Counted from the first letter of the stretch, positions 18,437 to 27,737 are shown. The stretch: DNA of 64,000 bases from Paraburkholderia sp. D15 (GCF_029910215.1 NZ_CP110395.1:4216001-4280000); one strand, 5' to 3'. The notes: a model not told the origin generated them from the letters alone. Numbers and translations: made by a program.

Positions 18437-18949
18437 CTACAACGAAGCCGCTGCGCGCGCCGCCGTGTCGTACAAGCCGGACGCGTTGCGCATCAACTGC
18501 GCCGCGTCGCCGATCTGTTCATTGGTCAGGCCGCTTTCCTTCAACGTCGAAATCAGGCAGCTCTCGCGCACCTCGCGGTAGCGCATGCACAACTCGCGGC
18601 CCGCGTCGGTCGCCGAGAAGAACACTTCCTTGCCGGTCTTTTCGCTGTTTACATACCCTCTAGCTACGAGCTTCTTCAACGCGTAGGTGGCGACGTGCGT
18701 GTCCTCGATGTTCAGCACGAAGCAGATGTCCGCCAGCTTCTTGCGCCGCTCGCGATGACTGACGTGATGCAGCAGCGAGACTTCGATGGCGGTCATGTCC
18801 TTGTCCCCGGCCGCCGACATGCAACGCACCATCCATCGGTTGAATGCGTTGCCTGCCATGATCAGCGCGTATTCGAGTTCGGACAGTTCCGCGCTGGTGT
18901 CGGACACGAGGTGCTCCGACGAAACGATCTTGGTGGGATGGCGCGACAT
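18437..18949 (-). CDS. MarR-like winged-helix regulator, divergent from the pxp operon
   Basis: A 170-aa DNA-binding protein. The central region (about residues 50-125) has the winged-helix plan of MarR-type regulators: KDMTAIEVSLLHHVSHRE, then the recognition helix segment EDTHVATYALKKLVARGYV and a wing with GKEVFFSATDAGRE. It is transcribed away from pxpB. The shared 211-bp gap carries three phased repeats over the pxpB promoter, making it the obvious candidate repressor or activator of 5-oxoproline use. The ligand is unknown; 5-oxoproline or a related amide is an inference from position. Confidence 0.88.
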   Translation of the reverse strand: MSRHPTKIVSSEHLVSDTSAELSELEYALIMAGNAFNRWMVRCMSAAGDKDMTAIEVSLLHHVSHRERRKKLADICFVLNIEDTHVATYALKKLVARGYVNSEKTGKEVFFSATDAGRELCMRYREVRESCLISTLKESGLTNEQIGDAAQLMRNASGLYDTAARAAASL

Positions 18950-19032
18950 GATGACGATTCCCGGCTCACGGTGTGGAAAGGTGTCGGGAGTGTACGACGA
19001 GCGACCGGTCCCGGCGAGCCTGGCAAAAACGC

Positions 19033-19063
19033 TTATTGAGAAATTGTTGATATTTTATTGATA
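19033..19063. promoter_or_regulatory. Three 9-bp direct repeats with exact 11-bp period (candidate operator)
   Basis: TTATTGAGA (19033-19041), TTGTTGATA (19044-19052) and TTATTGATA (19055-19063) repeat with an exact 11-base period, one helical turn. They therefore present the same face to a protein. They lie on the -35 to -10 region of the pxpB promoter, between the divergent regulator and pxpB. Confidence 0.6.
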
Positions 19064-19065
19064 AT
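19036..19065 (+). promoter_or_regulatory. Sigma-70-type promoter of the pxp operon
   Basis: TTGAGA (19036-19041) and GATAAT (19060-19065) each match consensus at five of six positions, with an 18-base spacer. Transcription should begin near 19072, about 90 bases before pxpB. The phased repeats overlap it completely. Confidence 0.6.
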
Positions 19066-19160
19066 GTACGCTTCAAACATCGTGAGCCCGATGCCGTTAT
19101 CACAGGCAGACGGGGCCGCCATGTGTTCGATTCCTCCGACTTGACCAGGGCCGTTAAGCC

Positions 19161-19814
19161 ATGAGCCAACCAAGAATCTTCCCGCTCGGCGATGCCGCGC
19201 TAGTCTGCGAGGCGCCGCCGCCCGCCACGCTGGATTGTCAGCGGCGCGTGTGGGCCGCTGCGGCCGCCGCGCACGACTGGCCGCATGTGCTGGAAGTCGT
19301 GCCGGGCATGAACAACCTGACGCTCGTGTTCGATCCGCTCGAAGCCGACCCCGAGGCGCTCGCCGCGCAGTTGCAAGCGGCGTGGGAGAAAGCCGGCACG
19401 GTGCAGGACGCCGGGCGCGAAGTCGAGATTCCGGTGCAATACGGCGGCGAGTTCGGCCCCGACCTGCAGGCCGTCGCCAATCACACGGGCTTGAGCGTGC
19501 GCGAGGTGGTCGAGCGTCATTCGAGCGGCGAGTACGTGGTGTTCTTTCTCGGCTTCCAGCCGGGCTTCGCTTATATGGGCGGTCTCGACGCCGCGCTGCA
19601 CACGCCGCGCCGCGCGTCGCCGCGGCTCGAAGTGCCGGCCGGATCGGTCGGTATCGGCGGCGAACAGACGGGGATCTATCCGGCTACGTCGCCCGGTGGC
19701 TGGCAGTTGATCGGACGCACCGAGCTGCCGCTGTTCGACCCGGCGCGCCGGCCGCCCACGCTGCTGCAACCGGGCGACCGGGTGCGCTTCACCATCGCGG
19801 GGATACACGCATGA
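19161..19814 (+). CDS. pxpB: 5-oxoprolinase subunit PxpB (KipI-like)
   Basis: A 217-aa subunit of the ATP-dependent PxpABC 5-oxoprolinase, which opens 5-oxoproline to glutamate. The KipI/allophanate-hydrolase-subunit-1 signature is seen as VPGMNNLTLVFDP (residues 48-60) and YVVFFLGFQPGFAYMGGLD near residue 125. RASPRLEVPAGSVGIGGEQT lies further on. It is first in the operon, and its stop overlaps the pxpC start (ATGA). Confidence 0.95.
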   Translation: MSQPRIFPLGDAALVCEAPPPATLDCQRRVWAAAAAAHDWPHVLEVVPGMNNLTLVFDPLEADPEALAAQLQAAWEKAGTVQDAGREVEIPVQYGGEFGPDLQAVANHTGLSVREVVERHSSGEYVVFFLGFQPGFAYMGGLDAALHTPRRASPRLEVPAGSVGIGGEQTGIYPATSPGGWQLIGRTELPLFDPARRPPTLLQPGDRVRFTIAGIHA

Positions 19815-20863
19815 TCGACGTGATTCGCGCCGGTCTGTTGACCACCATTCAGGATCTCGGCCGTCATGGCTACCGGCATCTCGGCGTCGCGATGGGCGGA
19901 GCGCTCGACCGCCTGTCGCTCGAAGTCGGCAACCGCCTGGTCGGCAACCGGCCCGACGCGGCCGGTCTGGAAATCACCTTCGGCCCCACCGTGCTGCGCT
20001 TTCTGCGCGCGACGCGGGTCGCCATCACCGGCACCGAATTCGGCGCGACGCTCGACGGCAAGCCGGTCTACTCCTGGTGGAGCCTGCCGGTGCAGGCCGG
20101 CCAGGAGCTGGTGCTGAACGCGGCAAAGCGCGGCATGCGCGGCTACGTGTGCGTGGCGGGCGGCATCGACGTATTGCCGATGCTCGGCTCGCGCAGCACG
20201 GATCTCGCCGGCCACTTCGGCGGACTCGGCGGCCGCGCGTTGCGTGACGGCGATCGTCTGCCGGTCGGTGCGCCGCCGCAGCGCGGCCACGTGGGCTTTA
20301 CGCCCGAAGCCCCTGAGTTCGGCGTGAAAGCGCCCAGCTGGTGCAAGTTCGTGCTGGTCCACGAGCCGCTGCGACGCGGCCGTCACCCGTCGGGGGTGCC
20401 GTGGGCGGTGCCGATCCGTGTGCTGCGCGGTCCCGAGTACGACAGCTTCACCGAGGCCGCGCACGACACGTTCTGGTCGGACGAGTGGCTGGTTACGCCC
20501 AACAGCAATCGCATGGGCTATCGCCTCGCGGGCGCCGAGCTCAAGCGCACGAAAAAGAGCGATCTGCTGTCGCACGCGGTGTTGCCGGGCACGATTCAGG
20601 TGCCGCCGAACGGCCAGCCGATCGTGCTGATGAGCGACGCGCAAACCACCGGCGGTTATCCGAAGATCGGCGCGGTGATCCAGGCCGATCTGTGGAAACT
20701 CGCTCAGGTGCGCCTGAACGCCGCCGTCCGCTTCATCCCGACGACGCCGCATGAAGCGCGTCAGGCTCTGCTCGAGGAACGCACGTATTTGCGGCAGATC
20801 GATGCCGCGATTGCGATGCATGAAGAACGCTGCGCCCGCCAACTGGCGGCCGCGGCGCTGTAG
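19811..20863 (+). CDS. pxpC: 5-oxoprolinase subunit PxpC (KipA-like)
   Basis: A 350-aa biotin-dependent-carboxyltransferase-like/KipA family protein, second subunit of 5-oxoprolinase. MIDVIRAGLLTTIQDLGR and GHLGVAMGGALD-like residues at the N-terminus are characteristic, as are SNRMGYRLAG and the late TTGGYPKIGAV segment. The ATG at 19811 overlaps the pxpB stop, implying stoichiometric synthesis of the two subunits. pxpA follows after 109 bases. Confidence 0.95.
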   Translation: MIDVIRAGLLTTIQDLGRHGYRHLGVAMGGALDRLSLEVGNRLVGNRPDAAGLEITFGPTVLRFLRATRVAITGTEFGATLDGKPVYSWWSLPVQAGQELVLNAAKRGMRGYVCVAGGIDVLPMLGSRSTDLAGHFGGLGGRALRDGDRLPVGAPPQRGHVGFTPEAPEFGVKAPSWCKFVLVHEPLRRGRHPSGVPWAVPIRVLRGPEYDSFTEAAHDTFWSDEWLVTPNSNRMGYRLAGAELKRTKKSDLLSHAVLPGTIQVPPNGQPIVLMSDAQTTGGYPKIGAVIQADLWKLAQVRLNAAVRFIPTTPHEARQALLEERTYLRQIDAAIAMHEERCARQLAAAAL

Positions 20864-20972
20864 AAACCGTGCGCCGATGCGGGTGCGACGCGCGAGGTGG
20901 TTCCGAACGGACTGTTCTCGTTATGCCCAACCCCGGCTCGGCCCGGCGTAGTTTTGAAAGTAGAGGAACACC

Positions 20973-21725
20973 ATGGAAATCGATTTGAACGCCGACCTCG
21001 GCGAAGGCTGCGGCTCCGACGAGGCGCTGCTCGACCTCGTCAGCTCCGCGAACATCGCGTGCGGCTGGCACGCCGGCGGCGCCAACGCCATGCGCGACTG
21101 CGTGCGCTGGGCGGTGGAAAAAGGCGTGTCGATCGGCGCGCATCCGAGTTTTAACGACCCGGAAAACTTCGGCCGCAAGGAGATGGACCTGCCGGCCAAC
21201 GATATTTACGCGGGCGTGCTGTACCAACTGGGCGCGCTGTCGGCGATCGCGCAGGCGGAGGGCGGGCGCATCGCGCACGTCAAACCGCACGGCGCGCTGT
21301 ACAACCAGGCCGCGCGCGATCCGAAGATCGCCGACGCGATCGTCTCCGCCGTGCACGACTTCGATCCGTCGCTGGCGGTGTTCGCGCTGGCCAACAGCGG
21401 GCTCGTGACTGCGGCGCGCAACGCGGGCCTGACGGCCGTCGAAGAAGTGTTCGCCGACCGCGGCTATCGCGCCGACGGTTCGCTCGTGCCGCGCAAGGAA
21501 CCGGGCGCGCTGCTCGACGACGAGAACCAGGTGCTGGCGCGCACGCTCGCGATGGTGCGCGAGCAGCGCGTGCAGGCCGTCGACGGTCAATGGGTGCCGC
21601 TGAACGCGCAGACCATCTGTCTGCACGGCGACGGTCCGCATGCGCTGGCTTTCGCGCGACGCATTCGCGACGCGCTGGAAGATGCCGGCATCGAAGTGCA
21701 CGCGGCGGGCACGGTGCGCGTCTAG
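20973..21725 (+). CDS. pxpA: 5-oxoprolinase subunit PxpA (LamB/YcsF family)
   Basis: A 250-aa LamB/YcsF-family subunit completing the 5-oxoprolinase. The start [14 protein letters not shown] is diagnostic, followed by [13 protein letters not shown] and GAHPSFND, the conserved metal/active-site region of this family, and [10 protein letters not shown]. Length is standard. A GAGG ribosome site precedes the ATG. The downstream hairpin at 21801-21823 may mark the end of the enzymatic part of the transcript before the membrane pair. Confidence 0.95.
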   Translation: MEIDLNADLGEGCGSDEALLDLVSSANIACGWHAGGANAMRDCVRWAVEKGVSIGAHPSFNDPENFGRKEMDLPANDIYAGVLYQLGALSAIAQAEGGRIAHVKPHGALYNQAARDPKIADAIVSAVHDFDPSLAVFALANSGLVTAARNAGLTAVEEVFADRGYRADGSLVPRKEPGALLDDENQVLARTLAMVREQRVQAVDGQWVPLNAQTICLHGDGPHALAFARRIRDALEDAGIEVHAAGTVRV

Positions 21726-21800
21726 CGGAACGCGCGCGTCGGTGAATGCACCGGACAGCGCCCTTCAACCGTCGTGCCGCAGCCTCGATTCATGCCCGCC

Positions 21801-21823
21801 ACGCCCCGCTTCGCGCGGGGCGT
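21801..21823 (+). terminator. Hairpin after pxpA
   Basis: A perfect 9-bp stem (ACGCCCCGC, 21801-21809, with GCGGGGCGT, 21815-21823) and a TTCGC loop are followed by TT only. It is a weak terminator or mRNA-stabilising hairpin about 75 bases past pxpA. Confidence 0.5.
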
Positions 21824-22018
21824 TTGCCAGACGCAAGACGCCAGACACACAGCCATACCGAAGTCGTTGCAGATGTAGCGCAGGTTGATGTTCGAAGTGA
21901 TGTTCGAAGCAACGCGGCCGGCAAGAGCCGCGGCAACAAAACGGCGCGCGGATCGCCTCGCGCCGGCACACGTTAGCCGTCACAAGCGGCAAGGTTGAAA
22001 CCCTGTTTGGAGATCCAG

Positions 22019-22768
22019 ATGCAGACAACCGTCAGTCTATGGCCGCTCATTGGCGTGGCCGTCATCGTCGTAGGCTTTTTATTACGGTTCAATCCGATGC
22101 TGATCGTGGCGGTCGCCACCATCGTCACGGGTTTGGCCGCGCACTTTCCGCCCGAGAAAATCCTCGCCGAAATCGGCACGGGCTTCATCAAGACCCGCAA
22201 CATCCCGTTGATCATTTTCCTGCCGCTCGCGGTGATCGGCCTGCTCGAACGGCATGGTCTGCGTGAACGGGCGCAGGCGTGGATCGGCGGCATCAAGGCG
22301 GCCACCGCCGGACGTCTGCTGATCGTCTATCTGCTGATTCGCGAATTGACCGCGGCTGTCGGGCTGACCGGACTCGGTGGTCATCCGCAGATGGTGCGTC
22401 CGCTGATCGCGCCGATGGCCGAAGGCGCCACCGAAACCCGCTTCGGCAAACTCAGCGACGCGGTGCGCTACAAACTGCGCGCGTTCTCCGCCGCGACGGA
22501 CAACGTCGGTCTGTTCTTCGGCGAGGACATCTTCGTCGCATTCGGCGCGATCGTGCTGATGACCACGTTCCTGAAGGAAGCCGGGATCGTCGTCGAACCG
22601 ATTCACGTCGCGGTGTGGGGCATTCCGACCGCGATCTGCGCATTCCTCGTTCACGGCTTCCGCCTGTATCTGCTCGACCGCAGACTCGAACGCGAATTGC
22701 GCGGCAACGCCGTGGCCGGCAACGCAACCGTGGCGCCGACGCAATCGGCCGCAGGAGACAAAGCATGA
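22019..22768 (+). CDS. DUF969 membrane protein, probable transporter component
   Basis: A 249-aa integral membrane protein with helices near residues 5-25, 27-45, 65-85 and further along the chain. The segments IIFLPLAVIGLLERHGLRERA and TAAVGLTGLGGHPQMVRPLI are typical of the DUF969 family. It is coupled to the following DUF979 gene by an ATGA overlap. The pair commonly sits beside 5-oxoproline or pyrrolidone-carboxylate genes, as here, so import of 5-oxoproline is a reasonable inference but unproved. GGAG precedes the ATG at 22019. Confidence 0.88.
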   Translation: MQTTVSLWPLIGVAVIVVGFLLRFNPMLIVAVATIVTGLAAHFPPEKILAEIGTGFIKTRNIPLIIFLPLAVIGLLERHGLRERAQAWIGGIKAATAGRLLIVYLLIRELTAAVGLTGLGGHPQMVRPLIAPMAEGATETRFGKLSDAVRYKLRAFSAATDNVGLFFGEDIFVAFGAIVLMTTFLKEAGIVVEPIHVAVWGIPTAICAFLVHGFRLYLLDRRLERELRGNAVAGNATVAPTQSAAGDKA

Positions 22769-23721
22769 CGCTCACGATTACCTATCTGTTCTGGCTGCTG
22801 GGCGTCGTGCTGCTCGTGATCGGCGGCATGATCGTCTCGGACAGGGAGCATCCGCGCCGCTTCACCGCCGGCGGATTCTGGATTCTCTACGCGCTGATCT
22901 TCCTGATCGGCGACAAGTTGCCGCCCGCCGTGGTCGGCGTCGCGGTGATCGTGATGGCGTTGATCGCGGGCTTTGGCGGTGTGACCGCGGGCAAGCCGAA
23001 GACGCTTTCGCCGGAAGCGCGCAAGGCCAGCGCCGCGCGCCTGGGCAACAAGCTGTTCGTACCCGCGTTGACCATTCCGGTCGTCACCGTGGTCGTCACG
23101 CTGTCGGCGAGCCATCTGGTATTCGGCGGCTTGCCGCTGATCGAGAAGGCGAATGTCACGCTGATCGGCTTCGGTATCGGCTGCGTGATCGCGCTCGCGA
23201 TTGCCTGCGTGATGACGCGCGACACCGTCGGCCAGTCGATGAAGGAGGCGCGCCGCCTGGTCGACGCGTTGTCGTGGGCCGCCGTGTTGCCGCAGATGCT
23301 CGGCATGCTCGGCCTCGTGTTCTCGGACGCCGGCGTCGGCAAGGCGGTCGCGCACGTGACGACGGCATACATCAGCCTCGACTACCGCTTCATCGCGGTG
23401 GCCGTGTACTGCATCGGCATGGCGCTGTTCACCATGGTGATGGGCAACGGCTTCGCCGCGTTTCCGGTGATGACCGGCGGCGTCGGCGTGCCGATTCTGG
23501 TTGGCGTGTTCCACGGCAACCCGGCGGTGATGGTCGCGATCGGCATGTTCTCCGGGTACTGCGGCACCCTGATGACGCCCATGGCGGCGAACTTCAACAT
23601 GGTGCCCGCCGCGCTGCTCGAATTGCCGGACAAGAATGCGGTGATCAAGGTGCAGATTCCGACCGCGCTCACCTTGCTCGTCGTGAATATTTTCCTGCTG
23701 AACTTTCTGATGTTTTTGTAG
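22765..23721 (+). CDS. DUF979 membrane protein, partner of the DUF969 protein
   Basis: A 318-aa polytopic membrane protein with about nine hydrophobic helices, including MTLTITYLFWLLGVVLLVIG at the N-terminus. The conserved stretches are MGNGFAAFPVMTGGVGVP and GYCGTLMTPMAANFNMVPA, which look like the re-entrant substrate region of a carrier. It overlaps the DUF969 stop by four bases, suggesting a two-protein permease. It ends the probable 5-oxoproline operon; a hairpin begins five bases after its stop. Confidence 0.88.
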   Translation: MTLTITYLFWLLGVVLLVIGGMIVSDREHPRRFTAGGFWILYALIFLIGDKLPPAVVGVAVIVMALIAGFGGVTAGKPKTLSPEARKASAARLGNKLFVPALTIPVVTVVVTLSASHLVFGGLPLIEKANVTLIGFGIGCVIALAIACVMTRDTVGQSMKEARRLVDALSWAAVLPQMLGMLGLVFSDAGVGKAVAHVTTAYISLDYRFIAVAVYCIGMALFTMVMGNGFAAFPVMTGGVGVPILVGVFHGNPAVMVAIGMFSGYCGTLMTPMAANFNMVPAALLELPDKNAVIKVQIPTALTLLVVNIFLLNFLMFL

Positions 23722-23725
23722 GAGG

Positions 23726-23748
23726 CTTTCACCGCAACGCGGTGAAAG
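23726..23748 (+). terminator. Hairpin after the DUF979 gene
   Basis: A perfect 10-bp stem (CTTTCACCGC, 23726-23735, with GCGGTGAAAG, 23739-23748) closes on a 3-base loop and is followed by TT. Its position, five bases after the stop, fits transcript termination of the pxp/DUF969/DUF979 operon. Confidence 0.6.
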
Positions 23749-23938
23749 TTGGAACACCGCTGGCGCTTGTCGTGACGCGCCAACGATGTGGGTTCATCAG
23801 GCGATACCTGCGCGTCCGAATTAGGATGCGTCCGATCGTCGGTCCGCAGGGCGATACCTAGGATGGCGGGGCCTCTCTTCCCGTCCACCCTCGCCGGCGC
23901 GTGCAATGCGCGCCGGCGGCACGCCCCGGCAGGTTCCC

Positions 23939-25744
23939 ATGCAACATCCGTCTCAGGTCCACCACGTGCATAGCGTGGCGGCATCTTCCTCCGACGCCGC
24001 CACGCTGCTCGATATCGCACTGGCCGCGCATCGCTCAGGTCAAAGCGAACTGGCCGCCTCGCTGTATCGCGACGTACTCGCGCTCGACCCCGTCAATGCG
24101 CACGCGCTTCACTACTACGGCGTGCTGCACTATCAACATGGTGGGTACGAAGGAGCGGCCCGCCTGATGAGCGCTGCGCTCGAACGCGACGCCAGCGACG
24201 CCGCCTGCTGGAACAATCGTGGCCTCGTGGCCGCCGCGCTCGGCCATCCCGACCAGGCGCTAGTGTGCTATCGCGAAGCGCTGCAACGTCAGCCGGATTA
24301 CGCCGATGCGCACAACAACCTCGGCGTCGCCTTGCAGGCGCAAGGCGCGATCGATGAAGCCATCGAGCACTATCGCGTGGCATTGGCACTGAATGCCGCG
24401 ATGGCCGACGCGCATCTGAATCTCGGCACGGCATTCGCGAAGCTCGCGCGTTTCGACGACGCTTTAGCGTGCTACCGCGACGTGCTCTCGCTCGACCCGC
24501 AATCGGCGCAAGCACATTTCAATGCGGGCAATGCCTACCTTGCCTTGGGCCATCACGAAGCGGCAACCGTGAGCTTCGAGCAAGCGTTGGCGCTGAATGC
24601 GCATTACGCGGAAGCGCACGTCAATCTCGGCAGCCTGATCGGCAAACGCGGCGACTACGCGGGCGCCGAGTCGCACTACCGTCAGGCAGTCGCGCTCAAG
24701 CCGACGCCCACTCACCTCGTCTGTCTCGGCGGTTCGCTCGGCGCGCAGGGCCGTCTCGCCGAAGAGGAAGTTTTCTACCGCCGCGCGCTGGCGCTCGACC
24801 CGAACTACGCGGACGCACATCAGAACCTCGCATGGCTGCTGCTCAAGCGTGGCGACTACCGGCAAGGCTGGGCGGAATTCGCACAACGCTGGCGCCGCGC
24901 CGATTACGACGCGCTCGCGATTTCCGGCGTCGCCGAATGGCGCGGCGAACCGCTCGATGGACGCAGCCTGCTGGTGGTTGGCGAACAGGGTTTCGGCGAT
25001 CACTTCCAGTTTCTGCGTTTCGCATCCGTCCTTGCACGACTCGGCGCGACGGTTGATCTGTGCGTACGCGAACCGCTACTGCCTTTGGTGGAGCGCATCC
25101 CGGGCGTGCGTCGCGCGTTCAGCGGCAAACCCGATACCCTCTACGACTTCTGGGTGCCGATGATGAGCGTCCCGTCCTGTCTCGGCACGGAGCTGGCCAC
25201 CATTCCGGCAGACATACCGTATCTGTTCGCGAAGCCAGGCATGATCGACGCGTGGCGCGAACGCACTGGTTTCGTTCAACCGACAAAACGCAAGGTCGGT
25301 TTCGTCTGGGCCGGCAGTCCGACGTTCGGCAACGACCGCTATCGCTCGATCGCGCTGACCGAATTGAGCCCGCTAGGCGCACTGAACGATGTGGCGTGGT
25401 ATGCGCTGCAAAAAGGTCCCGCGCATGCACAGTTGGCTGACGCACCGCCCGCTTTCCGCGCACATGACTTCACTGCGGAACTGGAGAGTTTCGACGACAC
25501 GGCTGCCCTGATCATGAATCTCGATCTGGTGATCTCGGTCGACACCGGCATTGCGCATCTGGCGGGCGCACTCGGCCTTCCAGTTTGGCTACTGCTACCG
25601 GCTAACGCCGACTGGCGCTGGCTGGAAACGCGCAACGACTCGCCGTGGTATCCGCGCATGAGGCTTTTTCGGCAGCACACGCTGGGCGACTGGAAACCAG
25701 TTGTCGAGCACGTGCTCGCTGCGTTGCGCGACGACGCTCGATAG
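23939..25744 (+). CDS. TPR protein with C-terminal glycosyltransferase-like domain
   Basis: A 601-aa protein. Residues from about 15 to 330 form roughly nine tetratricopeptide repeats with the usual pattern, for example YADAHNNLGVALQAQGAIDE and AMADAHLNLGTAFAKLARFD. The C-terminal 260 residues have a GT-B-like fold: GEQGFGDHFQFLRFASVLA, KVGFVWAGSPTFGNDRYRS and VISVDTGIAHLAGALGLPVW, the last resembling the nucleotide-sugar site of family 9 and O-GlcNAc-transferase-like enzymes. It may glycosylate a protein or surface polymer. It stands alone between the pxp locus and the brnTA pair. The ATG at 23939 begins the conserved part; a longer start at 23906 is less likely. Confidence 0.88.
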   Translation: MQHPSQVHHVHSVAASSSDAATLLDIALAAHRSGQSELAASLYRDVLALDPVNAHALHYYGVLHYQHGGYEGAARLMSAALERDASDAACWNNRGLVAAALGHPDQALVCYREALQRQPDYADAHNNLGVALQAQGAIDEAIEHYRVALALNAAMADAHLNLGTAFAKLARFDDALACYRDVLSLDPQSAQAHFNAGNAYLALGHHEAATVSFEQALALNAHYAEAHVNLGSLIGKRGDYAGAESHYRQAVALKPTPTHLVCLGGSLGAQGRLAEEEVFYRRALALDPNYADAHQNLAWLLLKRGDYRQGWAEFAQRWRRADYDALAISGVAEWRGEPLDGRSLLVVGEQGFGDHFQFLRFASVLARLGATVDLCVREPLLPLVERIPGVRRAFSGKPDTLYDFWVPMMSVPSCLGTELATIPADIPYLFAKPGMIDAWRERTGFVQPTKRKVGFVWAGSPTFGNDRYRSIALTELSPLGALNDVAWYALQKGPAHAQLADAPPAFRAHDFTAELESFDDTAALIMNLDLVISVDTGIAHLAGALGLPVWLLLPANADWRWLETRNDSPWYPRMRLFRQHTLGDWKPVVEHVLAALRDDAR

Positions 25745-25787
25745 AAGCAAAAGACACCCGACGCGATCATCCTTCAGCATCCGCCGA

Positions 25788-26051
25788 TCACGTGCGCCGT
25801 TGCTGTTGCTGCTGCGCCACCATATAAGCGCGCAGCAGCTTGTTGATACGCGTCTGGTAGCCATGGCCCTGCTCCTTGAACCAGCTCAGCACGTCCGCGT
25901 CGATCCGCATGGTCACCGTCTGCTTGGGCGGCAGATGCAACTCGGCGCGTTCGAAAAAGTCGGCGGCGAGTTCGGGCATTTCGCTCGTGTCGATCTGCTC
26001 GTCGCTTGCCGCTGCCAGCCGCTTCCAGTCTGTTGCCGATTTTTTTTTCAT
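25788..26051 (-). CDS. brnA: BrnA antitoxin
   Basis: An 87-aa ribbon-helix-helix protein: KQTVTMRIDADVLSWFKEQG is the beta-strand and first helix, followed by HGYQTRINKLLRAYM. The family neutralises BrnT by direct binding and represses its own promoter. The chosen ATG at 26051 opens MKKKSATDWKRLAAASD, the typical N-terminal toxin-binding tail. A run of five glutamines ends the protein. It is downstream of brnT on the same strand. Confidence 0.92.
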   Translation of the reverse strand: MKKKSATDWKRLAAASDEQIDTSEMPELAADFFERAELHLPPKQTVTMRIDADVLSWFKEQGHGYQTRINKLLRAYMVAQQQQQRRT

Positions 26052-26101
26052 GGTTTCACCTCCACTCGATTGTCGCGATTTCCGCGATGCCCCATTCACC
26101 T

Positions 26102-26407
26102 TCAATGCCAGACCCGTTCCTTGTATTGCCGGGTTTCGCGACGCGTTGCCTTGCGCGCCGAAATGATCCGCAACACATCTTCGCTGCGCTCCACATACAC
26201 CACCACGCCCATTGAAGCCTCTATCCAGCCCAGCGCGACCCAACGTTCCTCGCCGTAGTCTTCGCGCTCGTCCAGCGCGGTGAGTACGGGGTGATTGAAG
26301 ACGTCGATCGCGTCGGCGAAATCGATGCCGTGCTTACGGATGTTGATCTGATTTTTTGCTTCGTCCCATTCAAATAGCACGCGCCACCTGTATTGACGTT
26401 TGTACAT
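26102..26407 (-). CDS. brnT: BrnT ribonuclease toxin
   Basis: A 101-aa member of the BrnT family, small RelE-like ribonucleases. FEWDEAKNQINIRKHGIDF at residues 12-30 is the family signature. The later YVERSEDVLRIISARKATRRE carries the conserved basic patch thought to be catalytic. The ATG at 26407 has no ribosome site and lies next to a TATGAT (26415-26410). The true start may be GTG at 26380, preceded by AGGTGG, which would give the usual short N-terminus. BrnTA pairs respond to stress and stabilise mobile DNA. Confidence 0.92.
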   Translation of the reverse strand: MYKRQYRWRVLFEWDEAKNQINIRKHGIDFADAIDVFNHPVLTALDEREDYGEERWVALGWIEASMGVVVYVERSEDVLRIISARKATRRETRQYKERVWH

Positions 26408-26581
26408 ACATCATAGCATGCGAAAGCATCGCCATGGCCGCGTGTGCCGCATGATTTTTGGGGCACACGTGAGCGTCGGACTGGCGTCGCGGGAGCGCGT
26501 TCCTAAGTTAGCCGAACGGTCTAGCCGACCTAAGACGCAACGGCAAATTCGCGTGCGTCCTGCATCGAACGAGGAGGGAGG

Positions 26582-27737
26582 TTAATACGCGTCGACGACG
26601 AAACCGTGCTGCCGCAGCAGTTGCAGCACCCCTTTCGGGCCGCCCAGATGCAGCGCGCCGATCGCGACGAACACCGGCTTGTTCGGCGCGGCGATCAGCA
26701 GCATGCGCGACACGAAACGCCGGTTCCGTTCGTAGACGATGCGGTTGTCGATCGAATTGGAGACGCGCCGGTCGCGCGCGAGTTTTTCGGATTTGGCCGC
26801 CTGCCATGCGGCGATCGCGTCGGCATCGCCGACCCGCCACAAGCGATGCAACGTGCGCACGTCCTCGACGTTTTCCGCGGGCGTCTGAACCAGATCCTGC
26901 GCCAGCATCTCGCGCTGCTGCGCAAGCGACAGACCGGTGAACGCGCGCATCTGTTGCGGCAAGGTTTCGAGTCCGACGATCTTGCCGCGCGTGCGGATAT
27001 AGACGTTCTGCAGTTGCGCTTCGGTGCCGTATTCGGTCTGCAGGCCGGCGCTCAGCGAATCGTAGGTTTCGACCACCAGCGAGGCGAGCCACGGCCGCAT
27101 CTTCTTGATCGCATCCAGCGCGGCGGGATTGCCGCGCAGACGGAACGCGAGCTTGCGCCACAGCGGTTCGGGCAGCAGGCCAGGCAGACAGTCGCGCCGG
27201 CAGACGCCGTACTTCGACACGTCGTCCTGCGAGACCAGCAGTTCGTCGGGGGAAAGTTCGAGGGCCAGCGTCGGCGACGCGGCCAGCGCGCCCATGATCG
27301 GCGGGCGAAACGGCTGCTTCGCCGGATAGTCGGCGGGATCGCCGACGTGCAGCGTGCCGAGCACGTAAATCGTGGTGGTGCCGCGTGTCGCGACATAGAA
27401 CGGCATGCGTGCCGGTTGCTGACGCACCGGGCCGCTTGCCGTGGTGCCCGGCGCGGCGGGCGGTGGATTGAAGCCCGGCAGGGTGGCGCGCGGCGGCGCC
27501 GGCATGCTGGGCAACGGCGCGGTGGGACGCCCCGCCTGGCCGGGCGCGGTCGCCGCGGCGCCAGCGGCCTGCGCGAGACGGATCGGCGTCACGCCGACCG
27601 GCAGACTCGACCCGACAGCGATCAGCAAGCCGTACAGCGCGGCGCCGGTCAGCGCACGCGCGATCCGGCGCCGCGAGAAAGCGGCACGGCGGCCGCCATC
27701 ACGCGAGCGGCGCGTAAGACGACGCGCCGCCACCCCA

